From assembly GCF_009931615.1 (NCBI RefSeq), contig NZ_CP046620.1:2557501-2621500 (forward strand): a stretch of 64,000 nucleotides of DNA, written 5' to 3'. This stretch comes from Algicella marina. Its GTDB lineage: Bacteria > Pseudomonadota > Alphaproteobacteria > Rhodobacterales > Rhodobacteraceae. Below the pieces are notes generated by a model. The model was given only the letters and a program-made list of their open reading frames with translations. It made no database searches and was not told where the DNA came from. A program made the position numbers and the translations under genes. Positions within the stretch are counted from its first letter, which is position 1. Each line of letters starts with the position of its first letter. This document shows positions 44,031 through 54,373 of the stretch, one piece after another.

Positions 44031-44407
44031 CGCAACTCGGGTTCGCATCGCCATTCTTCATCTCAGCCAATCTTGATGCAGCTATTGCGTTCTATCGAGA
44101 CCGTCTCGGCTTTTCCGTCACGTTTGCCGAGCCGCAACCCGCTCCGTTCTTCGCCATCGTCAATCGTGGCGGGGCGCGGTTCATGTTGAAAGAGCTTGGG
44201 CCAGATGTGCGGCCTGCACCAAATCACGTTCGCCACGCCGATGCCCGCTGGGACGCTTTCGTCTTCACTCAGGAACCCGACGAGCTAGCGGAGGAATACG
44301 GTGTTGCGGCCGGGCATACTCAGGATGGCCTGCACGGGTTCGAAATCGTCGATACTGATGGCTACAAGCTGTTCTTCGGCTGCCCTGCCCCGGAGGCCAA
44401 CACATGA
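44027..44407 (+). CDS. VOC-superfamily (glyoxalase/bleomycin-resistance-like) protein
   Basis: A 126-residue single-chain VOC protein with paired beta-alpha-beta-beta-beta modules: FISANLDAAIAFYRDRLGFS at the start and EIVDTDGYKLFFG at the end. VOC enzymes bind a metal or small ligand; here the metal-site residues are not clearly complete. It overlaps both pncA and pncB by ATGA, so all three are translated in a chain. This placement suggests a role linked to nicotinate or NAD metabolism, but no such function is known to me. Confidence 0.85.
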   Translation: MTQLGFASPFFISANLDAAIAFYRDRLGFSVTFAEPQPAPFFAIVNRGGARFMLKELGPDVRPAPNHVRHADARWDAFVFTQEPDELAEEYGVAAGHTQDGLHGFEIVDTDGYKLFFGCPAPEANT

Positions 44408-45696
44408 TTGACCTAGCCAAACGGGTGCATGACCATACCTGGAAAATCGATCCGATCGTCCGTTCGCTCCTCGACACGGATTTCTACAAGCTGCTGATGG
44501 CCCAGACTGTGGAGAAACGCCATCGCGACGTCACGGTCACCTTCTCTTTGATCAACCGGTCCAAGGACATTCCCCTTGCCGAACTCATTGACGAAGGCGA
44601 GTTGCGCGAACAGCTAGACCATATCCGCACACTGACCCTGACGCGGGGAGAGGTGACATGGCTGCGCGGCAACACTTTCTACGGCATCCAGCGGATGTTC
44701 ACGCCGGCCTTCATAGACTGGTTCGAAGGTTTCCAGATGCCACCTTATCATCTTGAACGCATCGGCGATCAATATGAGCTGACATTCGAGGGCCCTTGGC
44801 CCGACGTAATGATGTGGGAAGTGCCGGCCCTCGCAGTGCTGATGGAACTGCGCTCCCGCGCGGTGCTGCGCCACATGGGTAAGCTGGAACTGCAGGTACT
44901 CTATGCCCGTGCCATGACCCGCGTATGGGAGAAGATCGAGGCTTTGCGACAATTGCCGGATCTGCGCATCGCAGACTTCGGCACCCGTCGCCGCCATTCC
45001 TTCCTCTGGCAGGATTGGTGCAACGCCGCGATGATCGAAGGACTGGGAGAACGCTTTCTCGGGACCTCCAACTGTCTTATCGCCCTGCGACGGGAGGTAG
45101 AGGCAATAGGAACCAATGCCCATGAGCTACCGATGGTATATGCTGCCCTCTCCGGCAACAACCACGAGCTTGCTGCCTCACCTTACCGCGTTCTGGAGGA
45201 CTGGCATCAGGATTACGACGGCAATCTGCGAGTAATGCTGCCCGACACTTTCGGGACCAAGACTTTCCTCGAACGTGCGCCGGACTGGCTTCGGGAATGG
45301 ACGGGCATCCGCATCGATTCCGGCGATCCAGCGACAGGCGCCGAATACGCGATCAACTGGTGGAAATCCAAGGGCGAGGATCCGCGCGAGAAGCTGATAA
45401 TCTTTTCCGACGGTCTGGATGTCGACAAGATCACCGAGCTTTATAATCAGTTCTACGGCAGGGTGAAGCTGGGATTTGGCTGGGGAACATTGCTCACCAA
45501 CGATTTCCGCGACCTGACGGAGGAAAACGCTCTCGCCCCGTTCAGCCTCGTCTGCAAGGCAATCCGCGCAAATGGCCAGCCGACGGTGAAGCTGTCGGAC
45601 AACGAGGCCAAGGCAATGGGTCCGGACGACGAAATTGCCCGCTACAAGCGCGTGTTCGACCTCAAGAAGCAGACGGCGGACATGCCAATTGTCTAG
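44404..45696 (+). CDS. pncB: Nicotinate phosphoribosyltransferase
   Basis: A 430-residue enzyme of the Preiss-Handler NAD salvage route. LLDTDFYKLLMAQ at the N-terminus, FGTRRRHSFLWQ in the centre, and NAHELPMVY with the histidine that is phosphorylated in this family are all present. A further RIDSGDP motif binds phosphoribosyl pyrophosphate. It follows the VOC gene by ATGA overlap and converges on ppc. Confidence 0.95.
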   Translation: MIDLAKRVHDHTWKIDPIVRSLLDTDFYKLLMAQTVEKRHRDVTVTFSLINRSKDIPLAELIDEGELREQLDHIRTLTLTRGEVTWLRGNTFYGIQRMFTPAFIDWFEGFQMPPYHLERIGDQYELTFEGPWPDVMMWEVPALAVLMELRSRAVLRHMGKLELQVLYARAMTRVWEKIEALRQLPDLRIADFGTRRRHSFLWQDWCNAAMIEGLGERFLGTSNCLIALRREVEAIGTNAHELPMVYAALSGNNHELAASPYRVLEDWHQDYDGNLRVMLPDTFGTKTFLERAPDWLREWTGIRIDSGDPATGAEYAINWWKSKGEDPREKLIIFSDGLDVDKITELYNQFYGRVKLGFGWGTLLTNDFRDLTEENALAPFSLVCKAIRANGQPTVKLSDNEAKAMGPDDEIARYKRVFDLKKQTADMPIV

Positions 45697-45711
45697 GGCC
45701 GTTGGACGGCC
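45697..45711. terminator. Possible hairpin between convergent pncB and ppc
   Basis: GGCCGT, loop TGG, ACGGCC lies just after the pncB stop in the 19-base gap to ppc. There is no T tract, so it is a weak candidate. Confidence 0.3.
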
Positions 45712-45715
45712 ATGA

Positions 45716-48469
45716 TCATCCCGTTCCGCCCAGACCCGACGCTATGGCGTTGACGGACAGCAAAACAGTGGGCAGCAGGGCTTCTGCATTCGTGTTTTTT
45801 CCGTCATCACGCAGTGCCCGCCATTTCTTGAGCAACCTGATCTGCTGATTGTGCAAGGGCTCAAGCGCCTGGTTGCGCAGGTCAATGGCACGTTGGATCT
45901 CCGGGCGTGCGATGCGGGGCGCGGCGCCATAGAAAATCGTCAGAATTTCTTCTGTTCGTTCAAATTCCTGATCGATAGTGCCGAGGATCCGATCCCGAAG
46001 CTCGATATCTTCGATCAGGTTGGCGTAGCGCTCCATTATCGGTGCGGAAGAGGTGGCCCAGGCCGTCGCCGCGTTGGAAACAAGGTAGTGGATAGGTGAC
46101 CAGCGATGCTCTTCCGACTTCGCGCGCACCAGCGACTCGAAGATCGCGCCATCACTGTCGCGCAGGCTGGCAAAAGCCGTGCCCATGCCGAACCAACCTG
46201 GCAGGCCAAAGCGCGACTGGTTCCAGGCGAACACCCACGGGATTGCCCGCAGATCATCCATCGAACGCTTGCCGGAGCGGCGTGATGGCCGAGATCCGAT
46301 GCGGTTCTGCTCGATGGCGTCGATCGGAGTAGCCCGGTCAAAGAAGGTCAGGAAACCGTCTGCATTGATCAGGTCCTCGTAAGCCCTTCGCCCCCGCTGT
46401 GCCAGTACCTCCATTGCCGCGATCAGATCCGGAGGATCGTTCCGTTGTTCCAGTGTCGATCCCAGTACCCCGGCCAGCAACAGTTCGAACTGATGGGCCG
46501 CCGTAATGCGGTTGGCGTACTTTTGCGAGATACTCTCTCCCTGTTCTGTCATCCGCATGCCGCCCTGAACGGTTCCCGGCGGTAACGCCCGCAGGAACCG
46601 ATGTGTTGGCCCGGAGCCGCGGCCGATACTGCCACCGCGACCATGGAAGAAGCAGGCACGCACGCCCTTTTTGCGGCAAAGTTCCGCAATCGCGATCTGA
46701 GCACGATAAAGGGTCCAGATGCTCGCCAGAAAGCCGCCATCCTTGCCGCTGTCGCTGTAACCGATCATCACCTGCTGAATGGGCATGTCATCGCCATTCC
46801 TTTCGGCCTGTTTCTCCAGCGAGCGGCGGACGATAGGTTCGTCCAGGAACCTGTCGAGGATCTCAGGACCGTTTTCCAGATCTTCGATCGTCTCCAGAAG
46901 TGGCGCAACGGGAACCGGGCACCAATTGCCTTCCGGCCCGGTACGCAGCAGTCCGGCCTCGCGAGCAAACAGGAAAACTGTGAACAGGTCTTCCGATGTA
47001 CGGGTCATACTGACAATGAGAGATCCGAGGCCATCGGTGCCGTACGTCCGAGAGTGATCGGCAAAGACCCGCAGGGCGCCGACGACCTTGTCCGCTTCTT
47101 CACCATGACCACTGCCGCCGGTAGTGAAAGGGCGGAAAGTGTCCAACTCCCGTTTGATGAGCGCAGCACGGCGCGGCCCCTCCCAATCCGGGAAACTGTC
47201 GCCATCCTTTTCACCCGTCGCCGAGAGCAACTGGCCAAGGGCCCGGTCATGGAAACTGCTGTTTTGCCGGATATCAATGGCAGCAAGGTGGAAGCCCATT
47301 GTCGTAATCCGGCGAAGGACGGGGTCGACGATGGTTTCGCACATCCGCTCCGCACCTACATCGCAAAGGCTGGATCGGAGAAGCTGCAGATCGTCCACAA
47401 GTTCGCTGACGGCACCATAGCACTGTTCGGCAGGTCGGCCGGTGTCATCCGGCATGGATGCCAGCATGAGGTTCACTGCCTGCCGCCAGGGCTCACTGAT
47501 GTTGCGGGCAATCGCTGTTTCTCCGGAGTGGCCGAGACGGGCCGTGCGGGCCGCGACAAAATCGGTCAGCGTTTCCGGCACGGTTTGCAGACGTTCCGAC
47601 AGACTGAGGGCAATGCCGAGTTCCGTCAGCGCTCCGCGTGCCTGTTCCAGCGCCTTGGACCGGAACATTGCCAGCGTCTCGGCCGTCGTGTCAGCCTCAA
47701 CGAAGGGATGGCCATCACGGTCTCCTCCCACCCAATTTCCGAAAGTAAGTTTCGGGAGATTGTGCTGCAGCAGTTTCTCGCTGAAGCCAGCGCGGGCCCA
47801 GGCGGATTTCAATCGGAAATCAACCCAGGGCAATGTGGCCGGGAAGACTTCGGTCAAGTAATACATGATTGCCCGACGCTCGGCCGAAACAGTCGGCTTG
47901 TCGATGAAGATATCACCGGTGCGCCAGAGCTTCTCGATGCAGGAACGCGCCTGCGCCTCCAGCGCGGCTCGCTCCGACGCCGACCACATTGAGTTTTCGA
48001 GGTCCACGACCACCCGATAAAGAGCGCGATAATGTTCGAGGATCGTCTGGCGTTTCGCCTCCGTCGGATGCGCGGTCAACACTGGTTCCACGTGAACCTG
48101 TGACAGCGTTTCTGCGATGTTGCTGTCACTCTTGCCTGCCGCCTTCAGACGCTCAAAGTGCTGGTCCCATGACCCGGGGTCGGCGGCCAGAGTACCACTG
48201 TTCTCCGCGGCCCGACGCCTTTGAGCTACCGCATTTTCCTCTGCCTGCGCCATAAGCTGAAACGCAATCGAATAGGCCTGAGAAACCCGTTCGGAGCTAT
48301 AATCCTCGGCTGTGGCAGCTTCGCCGCCCTCGCCGGCCCAGAGGCTGCGCCACGGCAAGCGTTGTGCGACGTCATCCTCACCCAGATCCCTCAGCACCGT
48401 TTCGAAGCTTCGCATGAGAAAGCCGAAGGTCCGCTGAAAATGCTGTTCCTGAACCTCTGCACTATGCAT
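45716..48469 (-). CDS. ppc: Phosphoenolpyruvate carboxylase
   Basis: A 917-residue anaplerotic enzyme that fixes bicarbonate onto PEP to give oxaloacetate. The catalytic His motif VLTAHPTEAKRQT, the FHGRGGSIGRGSGPTHRFL loop and GYSDSGKDGGFLAS are intact, and the chain ends at the active-site-proximal TG. Of the four E. coli aspartate-inhibition residues, the arginines (in GRGGSIGRG and DLRN) remain, but the Lys773 position reads Thr (AWATSSAP) and Asn881 reads Gly (LGGTG). It is therefore likely less sensitive to aspartate. It is transcribed leftward as a single gene. Confidence 0.96.
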   Translation of the reverse strand: MHSAEVQEQHFQRTFGFLMRSFETVLRDLGEDDVAQRLPWRSLWAGEGGEAATAEDYSSERVSQAYSIAFQLMAQAEENAVAQRRRAAENSGTLAADPGSWDQHFERLKAAGKSDSNIAETLSQVHVEPVLTAHPTEAKRQTILEHYRALYRVVVDLENSMWSASERAALEAQARSCIEKLWRTGDIFIDKPTVSAERRAIMYYLTEVFPATLPWVDFRLKSAWARAGFSEKLLQHNLPKLTFGNWVGGDRDGHPFVEADTTAETLAMFRSKALEQARGALTELGIALSLSERLQTVPETLTDFVAARTARLGHSGETAIARNISEPWRQAVNLMLASMPDDTGRPAEQCYGAVSELVDDLQLLRSSLCDVGAERMCETIVDPVLRRITTMGFHLAAIDIRQNSSFHDRALGQLLSATGEKDGDSFPDWEGPRRAALIKRELDTFRPFTTGGSGHGEEADKVVGALRVFADHSRTYGTDGLGSLIVSMTRTSEDLFTVFLFAREAGLLRTGPEGNWCPVPVAPLLETIEDLENGPEILDRFLDEPIVRRSLEKQAERNGDDMPIQQVMIGYSDSGKDGGFLASIWTLYRAQIAIAELCRKKGVRACFFHGRGGSIGRGSGPTHRFLRALPPGTVQGGMRMTEQGESISQKYANRITAAHQFELLLAGVLGSTLEQRNDPPDLIAAMEVLAQRGRRAYEDLINADGFLTFFDRATPIDAIEQNRIGSRPSRRSGKRSMDDLRAIPWVFAWNQSRFGLPGWFGMGTAFASLRDSDGAIFESLVRAKSEEHRWSPIHYLVSNAATAWATSSAPIMERYANLIEDIELRDRILGTIDQEFERTEEILTIFYGAAPRIARPEIQRAIDLRNQALEPLHNQQIRLLKKWRALRDDGKNTNAEALLPTVLLSVNAIASGLGGTG

Positions 48470-48499
48470 TTGACGTGGCCCCTCAATTACTATCGATGT

Positions 48500-48516
48500 C
48501 GTGTGTCCACCACACG
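48500..48516. promoter_or_regulatory. Short dyad upstream of ppc
   Basis: CGTGTG and CACACG are separated by five bases, 31 bases upstream of the ppc start. It is a possible operator, with short arms. The rest of the 48470-48709 gap holds a 14-codon open frame and no recognisable gene. Confidence 0.25.
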
Positions 48517-48567
48517 GTCAGCCGTCGCACCTGCCTTGCAGCCCGTGGCACCAAGGACGGAGTCAGC

Positions 48568-48612
48568 ATGGCTCGAATTGACCTGACGAAGCTAGACATA
48601 CCTAGTGCCTAA
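48568..48612 (+). CDS. Possible 14-residue peptide with its own ribosome binding site
   Basis: ATG at 48568 opens MARIDLTKLDIPSA and stops at TAA. GGACGGAG lies at the right distance upstream. It is about 100 bases before the MltB gene. It could be a leader peptide, a gene remnant or chance; codon evidence is too short to decide. Confidence 0.2.
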   Translation: MARIDLTKLDIPSA

Positions 48613-48709
48613 GACGGAGGTTCAGGGCGATTGCCGTCGGTTTGCACAGCGCTCCTTTAAGATCACCGCGAATGCGCTAGGATGACAGCAAACAACAGGG
48701 ATCGGGCAG

Positions 48710-49861
48710 ATGATATTTTCACGGCGACATTTCGGGCTTGGTATTTCAAGCGTGATGCTGACAGCGTGCGGAGGCGGCGGGAGAAACATAGCTACGAGAC
48801 GACCATCGACGGCGACCGGCCTGCCACCGGAGATGCGACCAACAGCCAATGCCGGTTACGATGCATGGGTAGCCGCCTTCCGGCCACGCGCCCGCAGTCA
48901 GGGTATCAGCGACACAACGTTGAACGCAGGCTTCCGCAATGCCGGGTTTTTGCCGGGCGTGATCGACCGGGATCGCAACCAGACGGAATTCAAGCGCACT
49001 TTGGAGGATTATCTGTCCATCGCCGCCTCGGACGAGCGCGTTGCCAAGGGGCGAGCGGCATTCGCGCGGCATCGTGGGACGTTAACTGCACTCGAAAGCC
49101 GTTACGGCGTGGATGCCGAAATTATTGCGGCTATCTGGGGGCTAGAAAGTTTCTTCGGAGAGCGGCGCGGCGACATCCCCGTCATTTCCGCCACTTCCAC
49201 GCTTGCCTACGAAGGACGGCGCGGTGCGTTCTTTGAGCAGCAACTCATTGCGGCGCTGCGAATCCTGCAAAGCGGTGACATCTCGGCAGAAAGGATGGTC
49301 GGAAGCTGGGCTGGTGCGATGGGGCATACGCAATTCATCCCAACTTCTTACCAGCAGTTCGCCGTCGACTTCACCGGTGATGGCCGGCGCGACATCTGGT
49401 CCGAAGACCCCAGTGATGCATTGGCGTCCACTGCCGCCTACCTTGCCCGCAACGGTTGGACACGCGGCGTACGCTGGGGCGGAGAGGTCGTGTCCGGCAG
49501 CGGCACAGGCACCGTTATCCAGCCGCAGCCAGGCGGGCCACGGTTTGCAGTCACCGGCAACTTCCGGGCAATAAAGCGCTACAACAACTCAGATTCCTAC
49601 GCCATTGGCGTAGGCCACCTCGCTGACAGGATCAGTGGTGCCGGCCCGTTACGGGGCAGTTTCCCGCCGGATGAATTCGGGCTGACGAAGGACGACCGCA
49701 TTGCCCTTCAGCGTGGTCTGACAGCCCGTGGCTTCGATACCGGCGGGGCTGATGGCGTGATCGGGCCGAACACCCGCACCGCCATCAGTGCCTATCAAGC
49801 CAGCCGTGGGATGGCAGCCACCGGGGAACCCTCTTTGACGCTATTGCGCAGCATGGGCTGA
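48710..49861 (+). CDS. Membrane-bound lytic transglycosylase, MltB family
   Basis: A 383-residue lipoprotein. The N-terminus has a twin-arginine-like SRRHFGLG followed by the lipobox LTAC (Cys20). The MltB catalytic Glu146 is in [10 protein letters not shown], followed by [20 protein letters not shown] and [17 protein letters not shown]-terminal peptidoglycan-binding domain (about 320-383) has [20 protein letters not shown]. This layout matches the alphaproteobacterial MltB/RlpA-type hydrolases. The 3' end overlaps the convergent RND gene by 21 bases. Confidence 0.9.
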   Translation: MIFSRRHFGLGISSVMLTACGGGGRNIATRRPSTATGLPPEMRPTANAGYDAWVAAFRPRARSQGISDTTLNAGFRNAGFLPGVIDRDRNQTEFKRTLEDYLSIAASDERVAKGRAAFARHRGTLTALESRYGVDAEIIAAIWGLESFFGERRGDIPVISATSTLAYEGRRGAFFEQQLIAALRILQSGDISAERMVGSWAGAMGHTQFIPTSYQQFAVDFTGDGRRDIWSEDPSDALASTAAYLARNGWTRGVRWGGEVVSGSGTGTVIQPQPGGPRFAVTGNFRAIKRYNNSDSYAIGVGHLADRISGAGPLRGSFPPDEFGLTKDDRIALQRGLTARGFDTGGADGVIGPNTRTAISAYQASRGMAATGEPSLTLLRSMG

Positions 49862-52800
49862 AACTTCGTCTCGGGCCGTATCTGACTTGGCGCCAGGTTC
49901 CTCGCTCCGTCGGCCAAACATGCGGGCAATGACGACGAAGAACAATGGCACGAAAAGAACACCCAGCACGGTGGCGGAAATCGTGCCGCCCAGCACCCCT
50001 GAGCCAATGGCCGTACGGCCGCCCGAACCCGCCCCGGTGCTCAGTACGAGTGGAAGAACACCCAGCGAGAAGGCCATCGACGTCATTATGATGGGACGGA
50101 ACCGCTGGCGGGCGGCATCCGTGGCCGCATCGAATACGGAAAGACCAGCCTCCCGACGCTCCCGTGCGAACTCGACGATCAGGATCGCGTTCTTTCCCGT
50201 CAGGCCGATAACGGTCAACAAGCCGACCTGGAAGAACACGCCATTCTCGAATCCTCCCAGCCATGCACCGACGAGTGCGCCCAACACACCGATGGGCATG
50301 GCCAGCATGACTGCGAAGGGTATTGACCAGCTTTCATAGAGTGCTGCCAGCGACAAAAACACGGCAGCCAGAGATAATGCGTAAAGCAGCGGCGCCTGAT
50401 TGCCGGATTCCTGTTCTTCCAGCGAGAGGCCCGTCCATGCGACCTGAAAGCCTGGAGGCAACTGAGCCGCCAGCCGCTCGACCTCCGCGATCGCTTCCCC
50501 TGTACTGACACCGGGTGCGGGCGAGCCCTGAATCTGCATTGCCGGCACACCATCATACCGGTTCACGCCTTGCGGTCCGAACCGCCAATTTCCCTCCGCG
50601 AAGTTCGAAAAGGGGACGAGACCGCCGCTGGCGTTGCGTACACGCCACTTTTGGATATCCGAAGGCGTGGAACGTGAGGCAGGGTCACCCTGCACGTACA
50701 CGCGTTTGATCCGCCCCCGGTCAATGAAATCATTCACGTACCGTCCGGCCCAGGCGATTGTCAGCAGATTGCCAACATCGGTGGCGGACACGCCCATCGC
50801 ACCGGCCTTGCGCCAGTCGATATCAAGGTTGAACTGGGCTGCATCTTCCAGTCCGCTCGGCCTTGCCGATGCGATCAGAGGGCTTTGGGCCGCCATTCCC
50901 AGCAACTGATTTCGCGCCGCGAGCAATTCCTCATGTGTCTGGCCATTGCGTGCCTGCAGGTAGAAGTCGAAACCGGACACGTTGCCAAGTTCGATCACCG
51001 ATGGCGGAACAATGGGGAAGACCATCGCGTCGCGTATCTGGCTGAGGCCCCCGAAAGCCCTGCCCGCAAGCGCCTGCACGCTCTGACCGGGTTCCGTGCG
51101 TTCTTCCCAGTCCTTCAGCCGCACGAAGACCAGCCCCATATTCTGGCCCTGACCGGCGAAACTGAAACCGACCACGCCAAACACCGCTTCAACGACATCA
51201 CTTTCATTATCGAGGTAATAGTCCTCGACCTGCTTCACCGCTTCCAACGTTCGGTCCGCAGTGGCGCCCGTTGGTGCCTGCACCAGTGTGAAGAGAATGC
51301 CCTGATCCTCCGCAGGCAGAAAGCCCTGCGGTGTACGCTGGAACAGCATCACCATTCCCGCGATGATTGCGACGAAGACGATCCCTAAGCGCAACGGCCG
51401 CCGCACGATCCAGCCGACGCTGCCGCCATAGCCGCGAGTCAGCCCATCGAAGCCGCGGTTGAACAGACCGAAGAGTCCACGCTTTCGACCGTGCGTTGGC
51501 GTCTTTAGCAGGGTGGCGCAGAGAGCCGGTGTCAGCGTCAGGGCAACCAGTACGGAAAGGCCCATAGCCGAGATGATTGTTATCGAGAACTGCTGATAAA
51601 TCACGCCAGTCGAGCCGCCGAAGAAGGCCATGGGCACGAACACCGCCGACAGCACCACGGCGATGCCTATCAGAGCGCCGGTGATCTGGTCCATCGACTT
51701 GCGCGTCGCCTCCAGCGGGCTCAGGCCTTCCTGTTCCATGATTCTCTCGACGTTCTCGACAACGACGATTGCGTCATCGACGAGCAGGCCGATGGCCAGC
51801 ACCATCGCCAGCATTGTCAAAGTGTTGATCGAAAATCCGGCTGCGGCCAGTACGCCGAACGTGCCTAACAACACCACCGGCACAGCCAGTGTGGGAATAA
51901 GTGTCGCCCGCAGGTTCTGGAGAAAGAGGAACATCACGAAGAACACCAGCACGATCGCTTCGACCAGCGTCTTCACCACTTCTTCAATGGAGATGGCAAC
52001 GAAGGGAGTGGTGTCATAGGGGATTTCGTACTGCACACCCTGGGGGAAAAACTCCGCGTACTCGTCCAGCATGGATTTGACGGCAGAGGCAGTATCCAGT
52101 GCGTTCGCACCAGGCGCCAGACTGATCGCCATGCCTGATGCGGGTGATCGGTCATAACGGGAGATTGTGGCGTAACTTTCCGCGCCAACTTCAACCTTTG
52201 CGACATCGTTTAGCAAAACCAGTCCACCGTCCGTCTCGGCCCGGAGGACGATCTGTCGGAAATCCTCCGGAGAGGTCAGCAATGATTGCGCGGTGATCGT
52301 GGCGTTGAGTTGCTGGCCATCGACGGCCGGCCGTGTACCAAAGGCGCCGGCGGATATCTGCGCGTTTTCCTCCGCCACCGCCGCAACCACGTCGGCCGGG
52401 GTCAATTCGAAAGCCGCGAGCTTGGACGGATCGAGCCAGATGCGCATCGCATATTGCCCGCCGAAGACCTGAACGTTGCCGACACCGTCGATCCGGCTGA
52501 TCTCATTCACGAGGTTGCTAATCAGGTAGTCAGAAAGATCGGTTGCATCATAGCTGCCGTCCTCTGAGATCAGAGAGACGACCATCAGGAACCCGGAAGA
52601 GGATTTCTGTACTGTGACGCCCTGACGCTGCACGGCTTCCGGCAGCAGAGCTGTTGCCTGGCTCAACTTGTTCTGAACCTGAACCTGCGCGATATCCGGG
52701 TCGGTGCCAGTCTCGAAGGTCAGCGTTATGGAAGCCGAGCCGGAGGATGTGGAACTGGACGAGATGTAGCGAAGGCCGTCCAACCCGGTCATCTGTTGTT

Positions 52801-52996
52801 CGATCACCTGCGTCACGGTATTGGCCACGGTCTCTGCCGACGCTCCCGGATAGGTGGCCCGTACGCTCACCGTCGGCGGGGCGATCTGCGGGTACTGGGC
52901 CACCGGCAAGGACAGGATCGAAAGAAGGCCAATGCCCATTATCAGGATTGAGACAACCCAGGCAAAGATTGGACGGTCAATGAAAAAGCGTGCCAT
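49841..52996 (-). CDS. RND multidrug efflux permease (HAE1/AcrB family)
   Basis: A 1051-residue inner-membrane pump with twelve helices and two large periplasmic loops. The proton-relay pair is present as DD in [18 protein letters not shown], and the lysine as [15 protein letters not shown]. The N-terminus ([20 protein letters not shown]) is typical. It works with the adaptor encoded 62 bases upstream. No TolC-like outer-membrane gene is present, so a channel encoded elsewhere must be used. Confidence 0.95.
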   Translation of the reverse strand: MARFFIDRPIFAWVVSILIMGIGLLSILSLPVAQYPQIAPPTVSVRATYPGASAETVANTVTQVIEQQMTGLDGLRYISSSSTSSGSASITLTFETGTDPDIAQVQVQNKLSQATALLPEAVQRQGVTVQKSSSGFLMVVSLISEDGSYDATDLSDYLISNLVNEISRIDGVGNVQVFGGQYAMRIWLDPSKLAAFELTPADVVAAVAEENAQISAGAFGTRPAVDGQQLNATITAQSLLTSPEDFRQIVLRAETDGGLVLLNDVAKVEVGAESYATISRYDRSPASGMAISLAPGANALDTASAVKSMLDEYAEFFPQGVQYEIPYDTTPFVAISIEEVVKTLVEAIVLVFFVMFLFLQNLRATLIPTLAVPVVLLGTFGVLAAAGFSINTLTMLAMVLAIGLLVDDAIVVVENVERIMEQEGLSPLEATRKSMDQITGALIGIAVVLSAVFVPMAFFGGSTGVIYQQFSITIISAMGLSVLVALTLTPALCATLLKTPTHGRKRGLFGLFNRGFDGLTRGYGGSVGWIVRRPLRLGIVFVAIIAGMVMLFQRTPQGFLPAEDQGILFTLVQAPTGATADRTLEAVKQVEDYYLDNESDVVEAVFGVVGFSFAGQGQNMGLVFVRLKDWEERTEPGQSVQALAGRAFGGLSQIRDAMVFPIVPPSVIELGNVSGFDFYLQARNGQTHEELLAARNQLLGMAAQSPLIASARPSGLEDAAQFNLDIDWRKAGAMGVSATDVGNLLTIAWAGRYVNDFIDRGRIKRVYVQGDPASRSTPSDIQKWRVRNASGGLVPFSNFAEGNWRFGPQGVNRYDGVPAMQIQGSPAPGVSTGEAIAEVERLAAQLPPGFQVAWTGLSLEEQESGNQAPLLYALSLAAVFLSLAALYESWSIPFAVMLAMPIGVLGALVGAWLGGFENGVFFQVGLLTVIGLTGKNAILIVEFARERREAGLSVFDAATDAARQRFRPIIMTSMAFSLGVLPLVLSTGAGSGGRTAIGSGVLGGTISATVLGVLFVPLFFVVIARMFGRRSEEPGAKSDTARDEVSAHAAQ

Positions 52997-53058
52997 GCGG
53001 AGTCACTCCAATCGTGCGGGCTTGGTCGAACTGCTAATCAGGTTTCGGAGCTGGAGCC

Positions 53059-54225
53059 TTAGTCGGCAACCGGCTGTTCTTGCTGGGCATCGGAGGCAGC
53101 TGACTGAGCCCGTTCCTCCGGCGCGACCGTCGCACCTGGGGCTGTCTTCTGAACACCTTCCACGATGATACGGTCGCCACTTTCCAAGCCTTCGGTGACG
53201 ATCCAGTTGGCACCATAGTCACGTGCAACTTCCAGCGTCCGGGCCTCGACGACGTTGTCGCCGTTGACAACCATCGCGGTCGGCAGGCCACGCCGATCAC
53301 GGCTGATCGCTTCTTGAGGCACGAGGAATGCATCGGTGGCAATGCCGGTCGGCATTTCAACCTGAACATACATTCCCGGCAGCAACAGCTTGTCGGGGTT
53401 TGCAAACTCCATCCGCAAGACGACGACGCCAGTCTGCTCATCAACATCTGGTTCCGCCGCAGTCAAGGTGCCTGTCTGGTCAAAAATACTGCCGTCAGCC
53501 AGTGTCAGTTCGACCTCAAGATCAGCCTTACTCAATCTGTTTGCCGTATTGCCGCGTTTCCACGCAAGCAATTCCGCCGCCGACTGCGTGACATCCACGT
53601 AGACAGGGTCAATGTTACGGATCACGGCCAGAGGTTCCGCCTGGCTGGCAGTAACCAATGCACCTCGGCTGGTCAGCGCCCGACCGATCTCTCCAGACAA
53701 GCGGGCGCGGATCTGCGTGCGGTCCAATTCCAGTTCGGCCGACTTCAGCTGTGCCTCCGCCAGTTGCAGGCTGGCTTCGGCTCCGTCACGCTCCGCCATT
53801 GCGGCATCATAACTCTGGTCGCTGGAGACACTGCGCGAAAGCAATTCTTCCTGCCTGCGAGCCTCCTTCGCCGCTGCATCGAAGCTGGCCTGCGCAATGG
53901 CCACTGTGGCTCGCGCCTGCGCTACCGAGGCCTCATAGCTGGCCGGATCAATGGTAAAGAGAACATCGCCCGCTTCGACGTAACCACCTTCGGTGAACAA
54001 CCGCTCGGTGATTATACCCGCAACCTGTGGGCGCACCTCTGCCTCGGCCGAGGAAACTACACGGCCGGGCAGTGTGGAGGTCAGGGTGACGTTCTGCGGC
54101 TGAACGGTTACCACCGTCACGGCGGCCGGAGGCTGACCCTGTTGCTGGGCATCAACCGGCATGGCTATGCCTATCGCTACCATTACTAATGATACAAAGC
54201 GAAAGCGTTTTGAAAATCGATGCAT
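53059..54225 (-). CDS. RND efflux periplasmic adaptor (membrane fusion protein)
   Basis: A 388-residue AcrA/MexA-like protein with a signal peptide (LVMVAIGIAMPVDA) but no lipobox cysteine. The lipoyl halves are split by an alpha-helical hairpin (about residues 90-165, with QARATVAIAQASFDAAAKEA), and LTSRGALVTASQAEPLAVI lies in the beta-barrel part. ATG 54225 has GGGAAGAAA upstream; an upstream in-frame start adds ten unlikely residues. It is first in the operon with the RND permease. Confidence 0.93.
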   Translation of the reverse strand: MHRFSKRFRFVSLVMVAIGIAMPVDAQQQGQPPAAVTVVTVQPQNVTLTSTLPGRVVSSAEAEVRPQVAGIITERLFTEGGYVEAGDVLFTIDPASYEASVAQARATVAIAQASFDAAAKEARRQEELLSRSVSSDQSYDAAMAERDGAEASLQLAEAQLKSAELELDRTQIRARLSGEIGRALTSRGALVTASQAEPLAVIRNIDPVYVDVTQSAAELLAWKRGNTANRLSKADLEVELTLADGSIFDQTGTLTAAEPDVDEQTGVVVLRMEFANPDKLLLPGMYVQVEMPTGIATDAFLVPQEAISRDRRGLPTAMVVNGDNVVEARTLEVARDYGANWIVTEGLESGDRIIVEGVQKTAPGATVAPEERAQSAASDAQQEQPVAD

Positions 54226-54373
54226 AGGTTTCTTCCCGTCTTGAAGATTTTGCACCGAGAAAGGCGCAACTGGTTAGCTAGGGTTTGGCAGATCGCTTTA
54301 GAAGAGTGCGGTAACAGATTTTTGCTGCAACGCAACATCGTGAAGGCCACATGCCAATAATCTGAACATTATG

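Noticed and set aside
46601-47992. A 463-codon plus-strand frame opposite ppc
   Set aside because: The minus strand encodes an intact PEP carboxylase; the antisense frame has no recognisable fold or start site.
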